Shown piece by piece: positions 1-7,717 of a stretch of DNA of 64,000 nt. The notes beneath the pieces were generated by a model. It was not told where the DNA came from. It saw nothing but the letters and a program-made list of their open reading frames with translations, and searched no databases. The translations under genes and the position numbers were made by a program. Positions within the stretch are counted from its first letter, which is position 1. Each line of letters starts with the position of its first letter. Origin of the DNA: Ruegeria marisrubri (GTDB lineage: Bacteria; Pseudomonadota; Alphaproteobacteria; Rhodobacterales; Rhodobacteraceae); contig NZ_LQBQ01000012.1 of NCBI RefSeq assembly GCF_001507595.1, positions 310,001 to 374,000 on the forward strand, in the 5' to 3' direction.

Positions 1-1
1 T

Positions 2-685
2 TTTCACACCATCGCGAAGAACGCCATCAAGGAGATCGCGTGGCAGAACGGGCACGCGGTGACCTTTCTTTCCAAGTGGCATCACGACAAGGTCGGCAGT
101 TCCTGCCACGTCCATCAGTCACTGTGGAAAGATGGCGCGCCCGCTTTCCACGACGCACGGGACGATCTGGGCATGTCGGCGCTGATGAAAAGCTATGTCG
201 CGGGGCTGTTGAAATATGCCGCCGACTATACCTGTTTCCTGGCGCCCTACATCAACAGCTACAAGCGGTTCATGAAAGGCACTTTCGCGCCGACGCGGGT
301 CGTCTGGTCGGTGGACAACCGCACCGCGGGCTTCCGTCTGTGTGGCGAGGGGACCAGTGCGGTGCGGATCGAATGCCGCATACCCGGATCGGACATGAAC
401 CCCTATCTGGCCACCGCCGCCATGCTGGCCGCCGGGATCGCCGGAATCGAAGAGGCGCTGGAGTTGCCGCCCCCCGCCACCGGCGATGTCTATCGGGGCG
501 AGACAGGGCAAATTCCGGGCACGCTGAAAGACGCGCGGGACGCGCTCCACGGCTCGGAGATGCTGCGCACGGCCTTGGGTGACGGCGTGGTTGACCACTA
601 TGTTCGCGCCGCCGAGGTCGAGATCGAGGAGTTCGAGCGCATTGTCACCGATTGGGAAATCGCCCGTGGATTCGAGCGGGCCTGA
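2..685 (+). CDS. Glutamine synthetase family protein, C-terminal part (gamma-glutamylpolyamine synthetase-like)
   Basis: The reading frame is already open at base 2, so only the C-terminal 227 residues are present. They contain the glutamine synthetase catalytic core: WHHDKVGSSCHVHQSL (ATP/metal region), NSYKR, and the RxE-type segment SAVRIECRIPGSDMNPYL. The family ligates ammonia or an amine to glutamate with ATP. The following genes (binding protein, agmatine deiminase, carbamoylputrescine amidase, class III aminotransferase) suggest an amine rather than ammonia as acceptor, as in PuuA; that substrate is inferred. The frame ends 33 bp before the iron alcohol dehydrogenase, so the two are probably co-transcribed. 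The N-terminal beta-grasp domain lies outside the window. Confidence 0.85.
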   Translation, partial: FHTIAKNAIKEIAWQNGHAVTFLSKWHHDKVGSSCHVHQSLWKDGAPAFHDARDDLGMSALMKSYVAGLLKYAADYTCFLAPYINSYKRFMKGTFAPTRVVWSVDNRTAGFRLCGEGTSAVRIECRIPGSDMNPYLATAAMLAAGIAGIEEALELPPPATGDVYRGETGQIPGTLKDARDALHGSEMLRTALGDGVVDHYVRAAEVEIEEFERIVTDWEIARGFERA

Positions 686-718
686 TCCGGCGTCATCCGT
701 CAGTCGAGAGGTTGAAAC

Positions 719-1864
719 ATGAGTTTGGTTGGAAACTGGTCTTACCCGACCGCGATCAAGTTTGGCGCGGGCCGGGTCAGGGAATTGCCCGAGGCCTGCG
801 CGGCAGCAGGGATCAAGCGACCGTTGCTGGTGACCGACCGCGGCCTGGCCGGCCTGCCGATAACGGCGCAGGCATTGGAAATCATGGAGGCTGCCGGGCT
901 GGGCCGGGGGGTGTTCAGCGACGTGGACCCCAACCCGAACGAAACGAACCTCGAAGCCGGCGTGGCCGCCTACAAGGCGGGCGATCATGACGGGGTGATC
1001 GCCTTTGGCGGCGGCTCGGGGCTGGATCTGGGCAAGATGGTCGCTTTCATGGCCGGGCAGACACGGCCGGTCTGGGATTTCGAGGATATCGGCGACTGGT
1101 GGACCCGCGCGGACGCCGACGCCATCGCGCCGATCGTCGCCGTGCCGACGACGGCCGGAACCGGCTCGGAAGTGGGGCGCGCCAGCGTCATCACCAATTC
1201 GGAAACCCACGCCAAGAAGATCATCTTTCACCCCAAGGTACTGCCGGCCGTGGTGATCTGCGACCCCGAACTGACCGTGGGCATGCCGAAATTCATCACC
1301 GCCGGTACCGGCCTGGATGCCTTTGCGCATTGCGTCGAGGCCTTTTCCAGCCCGCATTACCACCCGATGAGCCAGGGCATCGCGTTGGAGGGAATGCGGC
1401 TGGTCAAGGAGTATCTGCCGCGTGCCTATGCGGACGGCTCCGATATCGAGGCCCGCGCCCAGATGATGAGCGCGGCAATGATGGGGGCCACCGCGTTCCA
1501 GAAGGGGTTGGGCGCCATCCATGCCATGAGCCATCCGATCGGCGCGGTGTTCAACACCCATCACGGCACGACCAATGCCGTCTGCATGCCCGCGGTTCTG
1601 GAGTTCAACGCCCCCGCGATCGCCGACCGGCTCGAAGCTGCCGCAGCCTATCTGGGCATTTCGGGCGGGTTCGACGGGTTCCGGGCCTTCGTGCAGGAGT
1701 TCAACGATTCCCTTGGGATTCCGCGCAAGCTGTCCGATCTGGGCGTGACCAAGGAGGCAATCCCCGAACTGGTCAAAGGCGCAATCGTCGATCCGTCCTG
1801 CGGTGGAAATCCGATCGAACTGACCGAGGACAACCTGGCCGGCCTTTTCGAGGCCGCGCTCTGA
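719..1864 (+). CDS. Iron-containing alcohol dehydrogenase
   Basis: This 381-residue protein is full length for the group III Fe-dependent alcohol dehydrogenases. The dinucleotide-binding motif GGGSGLDLGK is at residues 97-106, followed by PTTAGTGSEVG. Candidate metal-ligand segments follow: TGLDAFAHCVEAF and the His-rich AIHAMSHPIGAVFNTHHG. The enzyme would interconvert an alcohol or semialdehyde with NAD(P). Next to polyamine genes, a plausible role is handling a C4 aldehyde made from putrescine, but nothing in the sequence fixes the substrate. The ATG at 719 follows a GAGAGG ribosome-binding site. The gene lies 33 bp after the glutamine synthetase-like gene and 168 bp before the binding-protein gene. 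Confidence 0.9.
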   Translation: MSLVGNWSYPTAIKFGAGRVRELPEACAAAGIKRPLLVTDRGLAGLPITAQALEIMEAAGLGRGVFSDVDPNPNETNLEAGVAAYKAGDHDGVIAFGGGSGLDLGKMVAFMAGQTRPVWDFEDIGDWWTRADADAIAPIVAVPTTAGTGSEVGRASVITNSETHAKKIIFHPKVLPAVVICDPELTVGMPKFITAGTGLDAFAHCVEAFSSPHYHPMSQGIALEGMRLVKEYLPRAYADGSDIEARAQMMSAAMMGATAFQKGLGAIHAMSHPIGAVFNTHHGTTNAVCMPAVLEFNAPAIADRLEAAAAYLGISGGFDGFRAFVQEFNDSLGIPRKLSDLGVTKEAIPELVKGAIVDPSCGGNPIELTEDNLAGLFEAAL

Positions 1865-2032
1865 CCGGCGCCGGATTTGCGGGCCGCGCTGCATTGCTCC
1901 ACCGCGCAAACCGGTCTCGCGAAACTGGAGCCGCAATTCTTCAAAACTGCCGCTTCAGGAGAACCAACCTCGCCGCAAGGCTTCACCTCCAGGAGCAAAA
2001 GAGCGTACACTTGGCCCATCCGGGAGAAGAAA

Positions 2033-3157
2033 ATGTCTGAAAAACCAGTGCTTGACAGGCGTTCTGTGCTCAAGGGCGCGGGGGCTGCCGTTCTGGCGTC
2101 GCCGCTGTATTCGCGCGGCGCTCTGGCATCATCGGGAGAGATCAACATTCTGATGTGGTCCGATTACCTGCCGTCTTCGTTCATTCAAGCCTTCGAAAGC
2201 GAAACCGGCATCAAGGTGAACCACACCGGAGTCGGCTCGAACGAAGATATCATCGACACGATGAAGGCTGCCAAGGGGCAGGGCTTTGACATCGTGTCGC
2301 CGACCCACATGCGGTCCCAGCAGTGGGAGCAGTTGGAACTGTTGCAGCCCTTTGACATGGACCGGGTGCCGGTCGACAGGGTCAACCCGGCCATGGTCAA
2401 GATCGGGACCGACGCCTGGAATTTCGGTCGCAACGGTACCCACTGGCTGCCCCACATCTGGGGCACCGAGGGCATCGCCTATCGCACCGACCTGTGGCTG
2501 CCTGCCGGCGATGCCCCGTCCTACGGAGATGTCTGGTCCGAAGAGAATGCAGGAAAGACCATGGGGCGCGCGCATTCGATGATGCTGGCGGCCGGCCTGT
2601 ACATGGAAGCCTCGGGCGAGATGGAACCGGGCTCGATCTGGGCCGCTTACGATGACGAGGAAACCATGCGCAAGGTCTGGGGGCAGGTGGCCGACTGGTG
2701 CATCGCGCGCAAGGATCGCATCAAGCTGATCTGGAACGACGCCGACACCCAGAAGAACGGTCTGCTGAACCAGGGCATCGTCGTCGGGCAGACCTGGGAC
2801 GGACCACCGCTGGCGCTGAAATCGGCGGGCGAGCCGGTGCATTACCAAGCCCCGGTCGAAGGGGCGCTGGCCTGGGTCGACGGCATGGCCATCCCGGTCG
2901 GCGCCGAGAATATCGACCAGATCTACGCCTTCATCGATTTCGCGTTCCGCGCCGAGCCCGCGGGCAAGGCGAGCGCCGAGCATGGCTACAACTCGGCCGT
3001 TCTGGGCGCCGAGGACCATTCCGGCGACCTGTTCAGAAAGAACTTTGCCGAAGCCTATCCGGGCGACTCGCTGGCCAACCTCAATCCTTGGCCGGCCGAG
3101 CCGCCCTGGTACGCAGAGGCTCGCACGGAGTTCGTCAACAGGTTCATGAGCGCCTGA
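2033..3157 (+). CDS. Tat-exported extracellular solute-binding protein (PotD/spermidine-putrescine type)
   Basis: This is a 374-residue periplasmic binding protein of an ABC importer. It starts with a twin-arginine signal (DRRSVLKGAGAAVLASP, residues 9-25). The mature part opens with INILMWSDYLPSSFIQAFESE, typical of PotD/PotF polyamine-binding proteins. The ATG at 2033 follows GGGAGAAGA; the frame stays open upstream to 1877, but that part has neither signal peptide nor ribosome-binding site. The flanking amine-catabolism genes support a polyamine-like ligand. No permease or ATPase follows; the next gene is the convergent TetR regulator, so the rest of the importer must lie upstream of the window or elsewhere. 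Confidence 0.85.
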   Translation: MSEKPVLDRRSVLKGAGAAVLASPLYSRGALASSGEINILMWSDYLPSSFIQAFESETGIKVNHTGVGSNEDIIDTMKAAKGQGFDIVSPTHMRSQQWEQLELLQPFDMDRVPVDRVNPAMVKIGTDAWNFGRNGTHWLPHIWGTEGIAYRTDLWLPAGDAPSYGDVWSEENAGKTMGRAHSMMLAAGLYMEASGEMEPGSIWAAYDDEETMRKVWGQVADWCIARKDRIKLIWNDADTQKNGLLNQGIVVGQTWDGPPLALKSAGEPVHYQAPVEGALAWVDGMAIPVGAENIDQIYAFIDFAFRAEPAGKASAEHGYNSAVLGAEDHSGDLFRKNFAEAYPGDSLANLNPWPAEPPWYAEARTEFVNRFMSA

Positions 3158-3273
3158 CTGCAGCCTGATCGTGCCTCTGCGCCATCGCAGCGGCCGTTGG
3201 ACCCCGCTTCGTCGCGCCGGTCCTGATCCCGGTGTGGTTCAGGGTATCCCGACGCAGGTCTTTTGGGGCAAGA

Positions 3274-3945
3274 TCAATTGGCCTTTGTCGGGTCAGGGCC
3301 GGCGAGGGACGCCGAATGCCCGGGGAAAAGGCACTGCGCGACTTTCAGGCAGGTTGCCAGAGCCTCTTCCCTGTCGAAACTGTCGGGGTTGAGATGGAAA
3401 TCGGTCCACATCCCTTCGAGTATCGCGGTCAGGGCGCTGGTGGCCACATTCGCATCGACGCAGGCGCTGCCATCCGTGTCGGCCAGCGCGCGGCAACATT
3501 GCAGCAGCGACTCGCGAAACTCTGATTCGCGGGTGTCGATGAAGGGGCGGTATTCGGGGTGTGATTTGCTCTCGGCCCGGAATGCGAACCAGATCGCCAT
3601 GTTCCTGGCGTTCAGAACCTCGGGGGCGAAATCTGCGGCGATGATCGACTTCAGGCGGGCTGCCGGATCGCTGTCCGTGCTGCGGGCTGCGTTGCGCCAG
3701 TTTTCGGTGTAGTCCCGCGCCAGTCTCTCGGCGACAGCCTGCAACAGGTTTTCCTTTGACTGGAAGTGCAGGTTGATCATGCCCCGGGAAAGGCCTGAAA
3801 TCTCTTGAATTTTATTGATGGTCGCACCGCGCACGCCATAGCGGAAAACTGCTTCGGCGGCGGCCTCCAGCAGCTTTTTGCGGTGGCGTTCCTTACTGAT
3901 CTCGCGCGCCTTGGGTTGCTCGTCCGAGGGTATTGACCGGTTCAT
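3274..3945 (-). CDS. TetR/AcrR family transcriptional regulator (BetI-like)
   Basis: This 223-residue protein has a TetR helix-turn-helix at about residues 22-68 (ATINKIQEISGLSRGMINLHF) followed by a ligand-binding domain with the BetI-type segment ALTAILEGMWTDFHLNPDSF. It is divergent to the aminotransferase-aguA-aguB operon with 127 bp between the starts, and convergent to the binding-protein gene. It probably represses one or both and responds to an amine, which is inference. BetI proper controls choline-to-betaine genes, but no bet genes are visible here, so the similarity is at family level only. The ATG is at 3945. Confidence 0.88.
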   Translation of the reverse strand: MNRSIPSDEQPKAREISKERHRKKLLEAAAEAVFRYGVRGATINKIQEISGLSRGMINLHFQSKENLLQAVAERLARDYTENWRNAARSTDSDPAARLKSIIAADFAPEVLNARNMAIWFAFRAESKSHPEYRPFIDTRESEFRESLLQCCRALADTDGSACVDANVATSALTAILEGMWTDFHLNPDSFDREEALATCLKVAQCLFPGHSASLAGPDPTKAN

Positions 3946-4002
3946 GGTTCAGCCTGCGTTCCTGTGCTGCATCTGTCGCATGAAAGGCGGGGTGAAACAA
4001 CC

Positions 4003-4032
4003 TTGACTGTGAATGAACGTTTATACATTTTG
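4003..4032 (+). promoter_or_regulatory. Possible promoter/operator between TetR gene and aminotransferase operon
   Basis: The AT-rich stretch between the divergent genes contains a TTGACT -35-like hexamer (4003-4008) and TACATT (4024-4029), with a short 15-bp spacer. It also contains an imperfect palindrome around AACGTT, flanked by AATG and CATT. It is a reasonable site for TetR autoregulation, but the half-sites are not perfect. Confidence 0.35.
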
Positions 4033-4072
4033 TGATTATCTGAAATAATTCCAGGTTGGAGCGGGTGTCGAG

Positions 4073-5461
4073 ATGCAGAGGCGGGATGCGGGTTTTCAGT
4101 CGGTCCGGGAATGGGACAATGCCAATTTCCTTCATCCCTGGGAGGGAATGGAAACGCTCGGTCAGAACGACCGCACGTTCACCGAGAGCGGCGAGGGGAT
4201 CTATGTCACGACCGAAACCGGCAGGCGTCTGATCGACGGCCCCGGTGGGATGTGGTGCGTGCAACTTGGATACGGCAATGCCGAGATCGCGGACGCGATG
4301 GCACGGCAGGCGCGCGAGATGGCCTATTTCTCGCCCTTCAACAATGCCTCTTCGGTCAGCGCGCGGTTGGCGCATGAAATCGCGCAGCGCAGTCCGGGCG
4401 ACCTCAACCACGTCTTTTTCACGACGGGCGGTTCGACCGCGGTGGACTCGGCCCTTAGGTTCGTCCACTTTCGCAACAACGTCCTTGGCCGCCCCGAAAA
4501 GAAGATCGTGATCTCGCGGCACAAGGCCTATCACGGATCGACCTATCTTGCGGCCAGCGTGAGCGGCAAGGAGCGCGACAAGAGCTGGCTGGATCAGGCA
4601 CCCGGCCTCGCGCATTTCCTGCCGGATGTGAATCCCTATCGCCGGCCTGCGGGCATGAGCATCGATGCCTTTCTCGACGAAAAGGTGGCCGATCTTGAAA
4701 ACGCGATCCGGGCAATCGGGGCGGACAAGGTCGCGGCCTTCATCGCCGAGCCGATCCTGGCCTCGGGCGGCGTGATCGTTCCGCCGAAGGGGTATCACAG
4801 ACGTTGCCTCGAGGTCTGCAGAAAGCATGACGTGCTCTATATTTCCGACGAGGTCGTCACCGGCTTTGGCCGGCTCGGGCACTGGTTCGCGTCAGAGGAG
4901 GTGTTCGACATCGTCCCCGATATCATTACCTGCGCCAAGGGGATGACCTCGGGATACGTTCCGATGGGGGCCTGTATCATCTCTGATCGCCTGATTGCCG
5001 ATGTCGCCGGCGGGAACGCGAAAGGGGCGACATTCTCGAACGGCTACACTTATTCCGGACACCCGGTCAGTGCCGCAGCCGCGCTCAAGACCATCGAGAT
5101 CATCGAGCGAGAGGGCATTTTGGAACATGTTCGCAAGGTGACGCCGCTGTTTCAGGAACGGATGCACGCCATGCGCAGCCTGCCGATCGTCGGGGATACC
5201 CGGGGCATGGGCTTGGTGGGCTGCATCGAATGCGTCACGGAGACGGCCGGCACCGACCCGCTTGCAACGGACAGGGCGCTTGGGGCGCTGATCGACACGC
5301 GATGCCAGGAACTGGGGCTGATCCTGCGCCCGATCATCAACATGTGTGTCTTTTCGCCGCCGCTGGTGATCTCGGAAAGCGAGATCGAGCAGATGTTTGA
5401 CATCATGGAGCAGGGTATACGACTGGCCGCCGACGATTTCGCGCGCGAGGGGGCGGCATGA
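4073..5461 (+). CDS. Class III pyridoxal-phosphate aminotransferase
   Basis: This 462-residue fold-type I aminotransferase is full length. It has the phosphate-binding TTGGSTAVDSALR (residues 117-129), the PLP-ring Asp259 in ISDEVVTGFGRLG, and the Schiff-base lysine Lys289 in CAKGMTSGYVPMGA. Relatives use pyruvate or 2-oxoglutarate to deaminate putrescine, other diamines, taurine or omega-amino acids. Because agmatine deiminase starts inside its stop codon (ATGA overlap at 5458) and carbamoylputrescine amidase follows, it most likely takes the putrescine made by those enzymes. The start at 4073 has a GGAG about 11 bp upstream. Confidence 0.9.
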   Translation: MQRRDAGFQSVREWDNANFLHPWEGMETLGQNDRTFTESGEGIYVTTETGRRLIDGPGGMWCVQLGYGNAEIADAMARQAREMAYFSPFNNASSVSARLAHEIAQRSPGDLNHVFFTTGGSTAVDSALRFVHFRNNVLGRPEKKIVISRHKAYHGSTYLAASVSGKERDKSWLDQAPGLAHFLPDVNPYRRPAGMSIDAFLDEKVADLENAIRAIGADKVAAFIAEPILASGGVIVPPKGYHRRCLEVCRKHDVLYISDEVVTGFGRLGHWFASEEVFDIVPDIITCAKGMTSGYVPMGACIISDRLIADVAGGNAKGATFSNGYTYSGHPVSAAAALKTIEIIEREGILEHVRKVTPLFQERMHAMRSLPIVGDTRGMGLVGCIECVTETAGTDPLATDRALGALIDTRCQELGLILRPIINMCVFSPPLVISESEIEQMFDIMEQGIRLAADDFAREGAA

Positions 5462-6501
5462 AACCCGGGGAAAAGGCAAATGCGGCCGGTTTCCGGATGA
5501 TCGCGGAATGGCGTCCGCATGCCGCCTGCTGGATCGCCTGGCCGAAATCCGAACCGACCTTCGGGGATACGCTCGGCGAGGCGCGCAGGGAGTGCGCGGA
5601 TGTCGTGCGTGCGATTGCTCGGTTCGAGCCGGTTTGCCTGCTCCATGATCCGGACAGCCATGACGGGATCGAAGTGCTGCGCGAAGTGGACGGGGTCGAA
5701 CTGATCGCCTGCCCGCTCGACGACAGCTGGTTGCGGGACAGCGGGCCGACCTTCGTCAGCAGGCCCGACGGTGCAATCGCCGGGATAGATTGGACTTTCG
5801 ATGGCTGGGGGGGCCTCTATCCCCACGAGCGCGACGACAATGTGGCCCGTTTCATCATCGAACGGGCGGGTGCCGCCCGGTTCCGCAGCGAGATGGTGTT
5901 CGAGGGCGGGGCGCTCAGCGTGGACGACTGCGGCACCGTCCTGATAACGCAACAGTGCTTTGAGCACCGCACCCGAAATGGCGGACCGGACAGGGCCGAG
6001 TTCGAAGCGGAACTGGCGCAACAACTCGGGGCGCGCAAGGTGATCTGGCTGAAGCGGTCGCTCGAGGGAGACAGCACCAACGGCCATGTCGATGTCGTGG
6101 CCGCCTTTTCCGCACCGGGCGAGGTCGTCGTTCAGACCAGCGATGACCCGTCTGATCCGGACTACGGGAACCTGCTGGAAAACAAGGCTATTCTCGAATC
6201 CGAAACAGACGCGGACGGACGGCCCCTGAGGGTTTGCACGGTGACGTCCCCTCCGGTTCGTCGCAAACCCGACGGCGCGCGCCGGATGATGTCGTACATC
6301 AACTTCTACATTGCCAATGGCGGCGTTGTGGTGCCGCAATACGGGTTTGACGACGCTGACGCTGCCGCCCTTGCCCGGCTCAGAGGGGCCTTCCCCGATC
6401 GCGAGGTCGTCGGCGTGTTGACCCCACGAATTGCCGACGCCGGGGGCAACATCCACTGCATAACCCAGCAGCAACCGCTACCGGAGACACCCGATGCGTA
6501 A
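5458..6501 (+). CDS. aguA: Agmatine deiminase
   Basis: This 347-residue guanidino-modifying enzyme hydrolyses agmatine to N-carbamoylputrescine and ammonia. Family motifs are present: PLDDSWLRDSGPTFV (residues 86-100), EGGALSVDDCGT, GHVDVVAAF with the catalytic His, and GGNIHCITQQQP with the nucleophile Cys334 near the C-terminus. The start codon overlaps the aminotransferase stop (ATGA), and the end overlaps the next start by 8 bp, so the three genes form a tightly coupled operon. Its length is a little shorter than the usual 365-370 residues. Identification rests on the Cys/His/Asp motifs and on the adjacent amidase. Confidence 0.92.
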   Translation: MKPGEKANAAGFRMIAEWRPHAACWIAWPKSEPTFGDTLGEARRECADVVRAIARFEPVCLLHDPDSHDGIEVLREVDGVELIACPLDDSWLRDSGPTFVSRPDGAIAGIDWTFDGWGGLYPHERDDNVARFIIERAGAARFRSEMVFEGGALSVDDCGTVLITQQCFEHRTRNGGPDRAEFEAELAQQLGARKVIWLKRSLEGDSTNGHVDVVAAFSAPGEVVVQTSDDPSDPDYGNLLENKAILESETDADGRPLRVCTVTSPPVRRKPDGARRMMSYINFYIANGGVVVPQYGFDDADAAALARLRGAFPDREVVGVLTPRIADAGGNIHCITQQQPLPETPDA

Positions 6502-7405
6502 CGTGACACTTGCCGCGACCCAGATGAGCTGCGGTTCGGACCGGGAGGAAAACATCGCCAAGGCCGAAGCGATGGTCCGCAGCGCCGCCGATGCGGGCGC
6601 CAATGTCATACTTTTGCAAGAGCTGTTCGAAACACCGTATTTCTGCATCGAGCAGAGCCACAAGTATTTTGCCCTGGCGACGGAAGCCTCGCAGAACCCT
6701 GCCGTGCAGAGGTTTTCGACCCTTGCGAAAGAGCTTGGCGTGGTGCTGCCGGTGTCGTTCTTCGAAAAGGCGGGGCAGACCTGTTTCAATTCCCTGGCAA
6801 TGATCGACGCTGATGGGACCGTCCTGGGCATCTATCGCAAGAGTCATATCCCCAATGATGTCGGCTATCAGGAAAAGCAGTTCTTCTCGCCCGGCGATAC
6901 CGGTTTCAAGGTGTGGGATACGGCCTTTGGACGCATCGGCGCCGGTATTTGCTGGGATCAGTGGTTTCCCGAGGCCGCACGCTGCATGGTCCTGCGTGGA
7001 GCCGAGATCCTTCTTTATCCGACGGCAATCGGATCCGAGCCCACAAAGCCCGGAGCGAACTGCATACCGCATTGGCAGACCGTGATGCAGGGCCATGCCG
7101 GGGCCAACCTGGTGCCGCTGGTGGCCAGCAATCGGGTGGGCCGGGAATTTTCCACCGAAAACCCTGCACTGCAGCTGGACTTTTTCGGGTCGTCTTTCAT
7201 CGCCGATCAGTTCGGGCAGAAGGTCGCCGAGGCTGGGGTGGAAGACGGCCAAGTTCTGACGGCTACGTTCGATCTGGACGAGGTTGCCGAGACCCTTCGT
7301 TACTGGGGGGTGTTCCGCGACCGGCGACCGGATCTCTACGGCGCGATCATGTCGCTCGACGGAACAGAGGTTTCCGGCCTTCGGCAATCCAGCCGCAAGG
7401 CATAG
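6494..7405 (+). CDS. aguB: N-carbamoylputrescine amidase
   Basis: This 303-residue nitrilase-superfamily enzyme has the complete Glu-Lys-Cys triad: Glu43 in QELFETPYFC, Lys116 in YRKSHIP, and Cys153 in GICWDQWFPEAAR. It would hydrolyse N-carbamoylputrescine to putrescine, CO2 and ammonia, completing the arginine decarboxylase-independent half of the pathway begun by AguA. The ATG at 6494 overlaps the aguA end by 8 bp, with GGAGA just upstream. Length and the C-terminal YWGVFRDRRPDLYG match the AguB family. No speA-like arginine decarboxylase is in the window, so agmatine may be imported. Confidence 0.93.
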   Translation: MRNVTLAATQMSCGSDREENIAKAEAMVRSAADAGANVILLQELFETPYFCIEQSHKYFALATEASQNPAVQRFSTLAKELGVVLPVSFFEKAGQTCFNSLAMIDADGTVLGIYRKSHIPNDVGYQEKQFFSPGDTGFKVWDTAFGRIGAGICWDQWFPEAARCMVLRGAEILLYPTAIGSEPTKPGANCIPHWQTVMQGHAGANLVPLVASNRVGREFSTENPALQLDFFGSSFIADQFGQKVAEAGVEDGQVLTATFDLDEVAETLRYWGVFRDRRPDLYGAIMSLDGTEVSGLRQSSRKA

Positions 7406-7444
7406 CTGTCGTTGCGACCTTGCCCGGATGTCAGGGGGGGGGAA

Positions 7445-7519
7445 TGGCAGCCCGTAGGGGAATCGAACCCCTCTTTCCAGGTTGAAAACCTGGCGTCCTA
7501 ACCGATAGACGAACGGGCC
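7445..7519 (-). tRNA. tRNA-Glu (UUC), copy 2 (promoter-distal)
   Basis: The minus strand folds into a full cloverleaf. The acceptor GGCCCGT pairs with ACGGGCT, the anticodon stem CCAGG/CCTGG carries loop TTTTCAA (anticodon TTC), the T-arm contains GGTTCGATTCC, and CCA is encoded. It is identical to the copy at 7534-7608 and separated from it by 14 bp. Confidence 0.97.
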
Positions 7520-7533
7520 ACGACAAGCACAAG

Positions 7534-7608
7534 TGGCAGCCCGTAGGGGAATCGAACCCCTCTTTCCAGGTTGAAAACCTGGCGTCCTAACCGATAGACG
7601 AACGGGCC
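7534..7608 (-). tRNA. tRNA-Glu (UUC), copy 1
   Basis: The sequence and cloverleaf are identical to 7445-7519, with anticodon TTC and an encoded CCA. The 89-bp period (75 bp gene plus 14 bp spacer) shows a tandem duplication, and both copies are probably made from one precursor reading right to left. It lies downstream of recJ on the same strand. Confidence 0.97.
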
Positions 7609-7717
7609 ACGCTGGCTTGTGGAGGGCCTTTTACGGATTACCTCGATGCCCCGCAAGACGAAAAATGAGGGGATGAGCAACTTTTTTTCGTCCCGGCGAA
7701 CCGCTTGAATTTGGCGG

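Noticed and set aside
7657..7692. AT-rich inverted repeat GACGAAAAA/TTTTTCGTC between recJ and tRNA-Glu as a terminator
   Set aside because: The stem is mostly A-T with an 18-nt loop, too weak to call a terminator with confidence.
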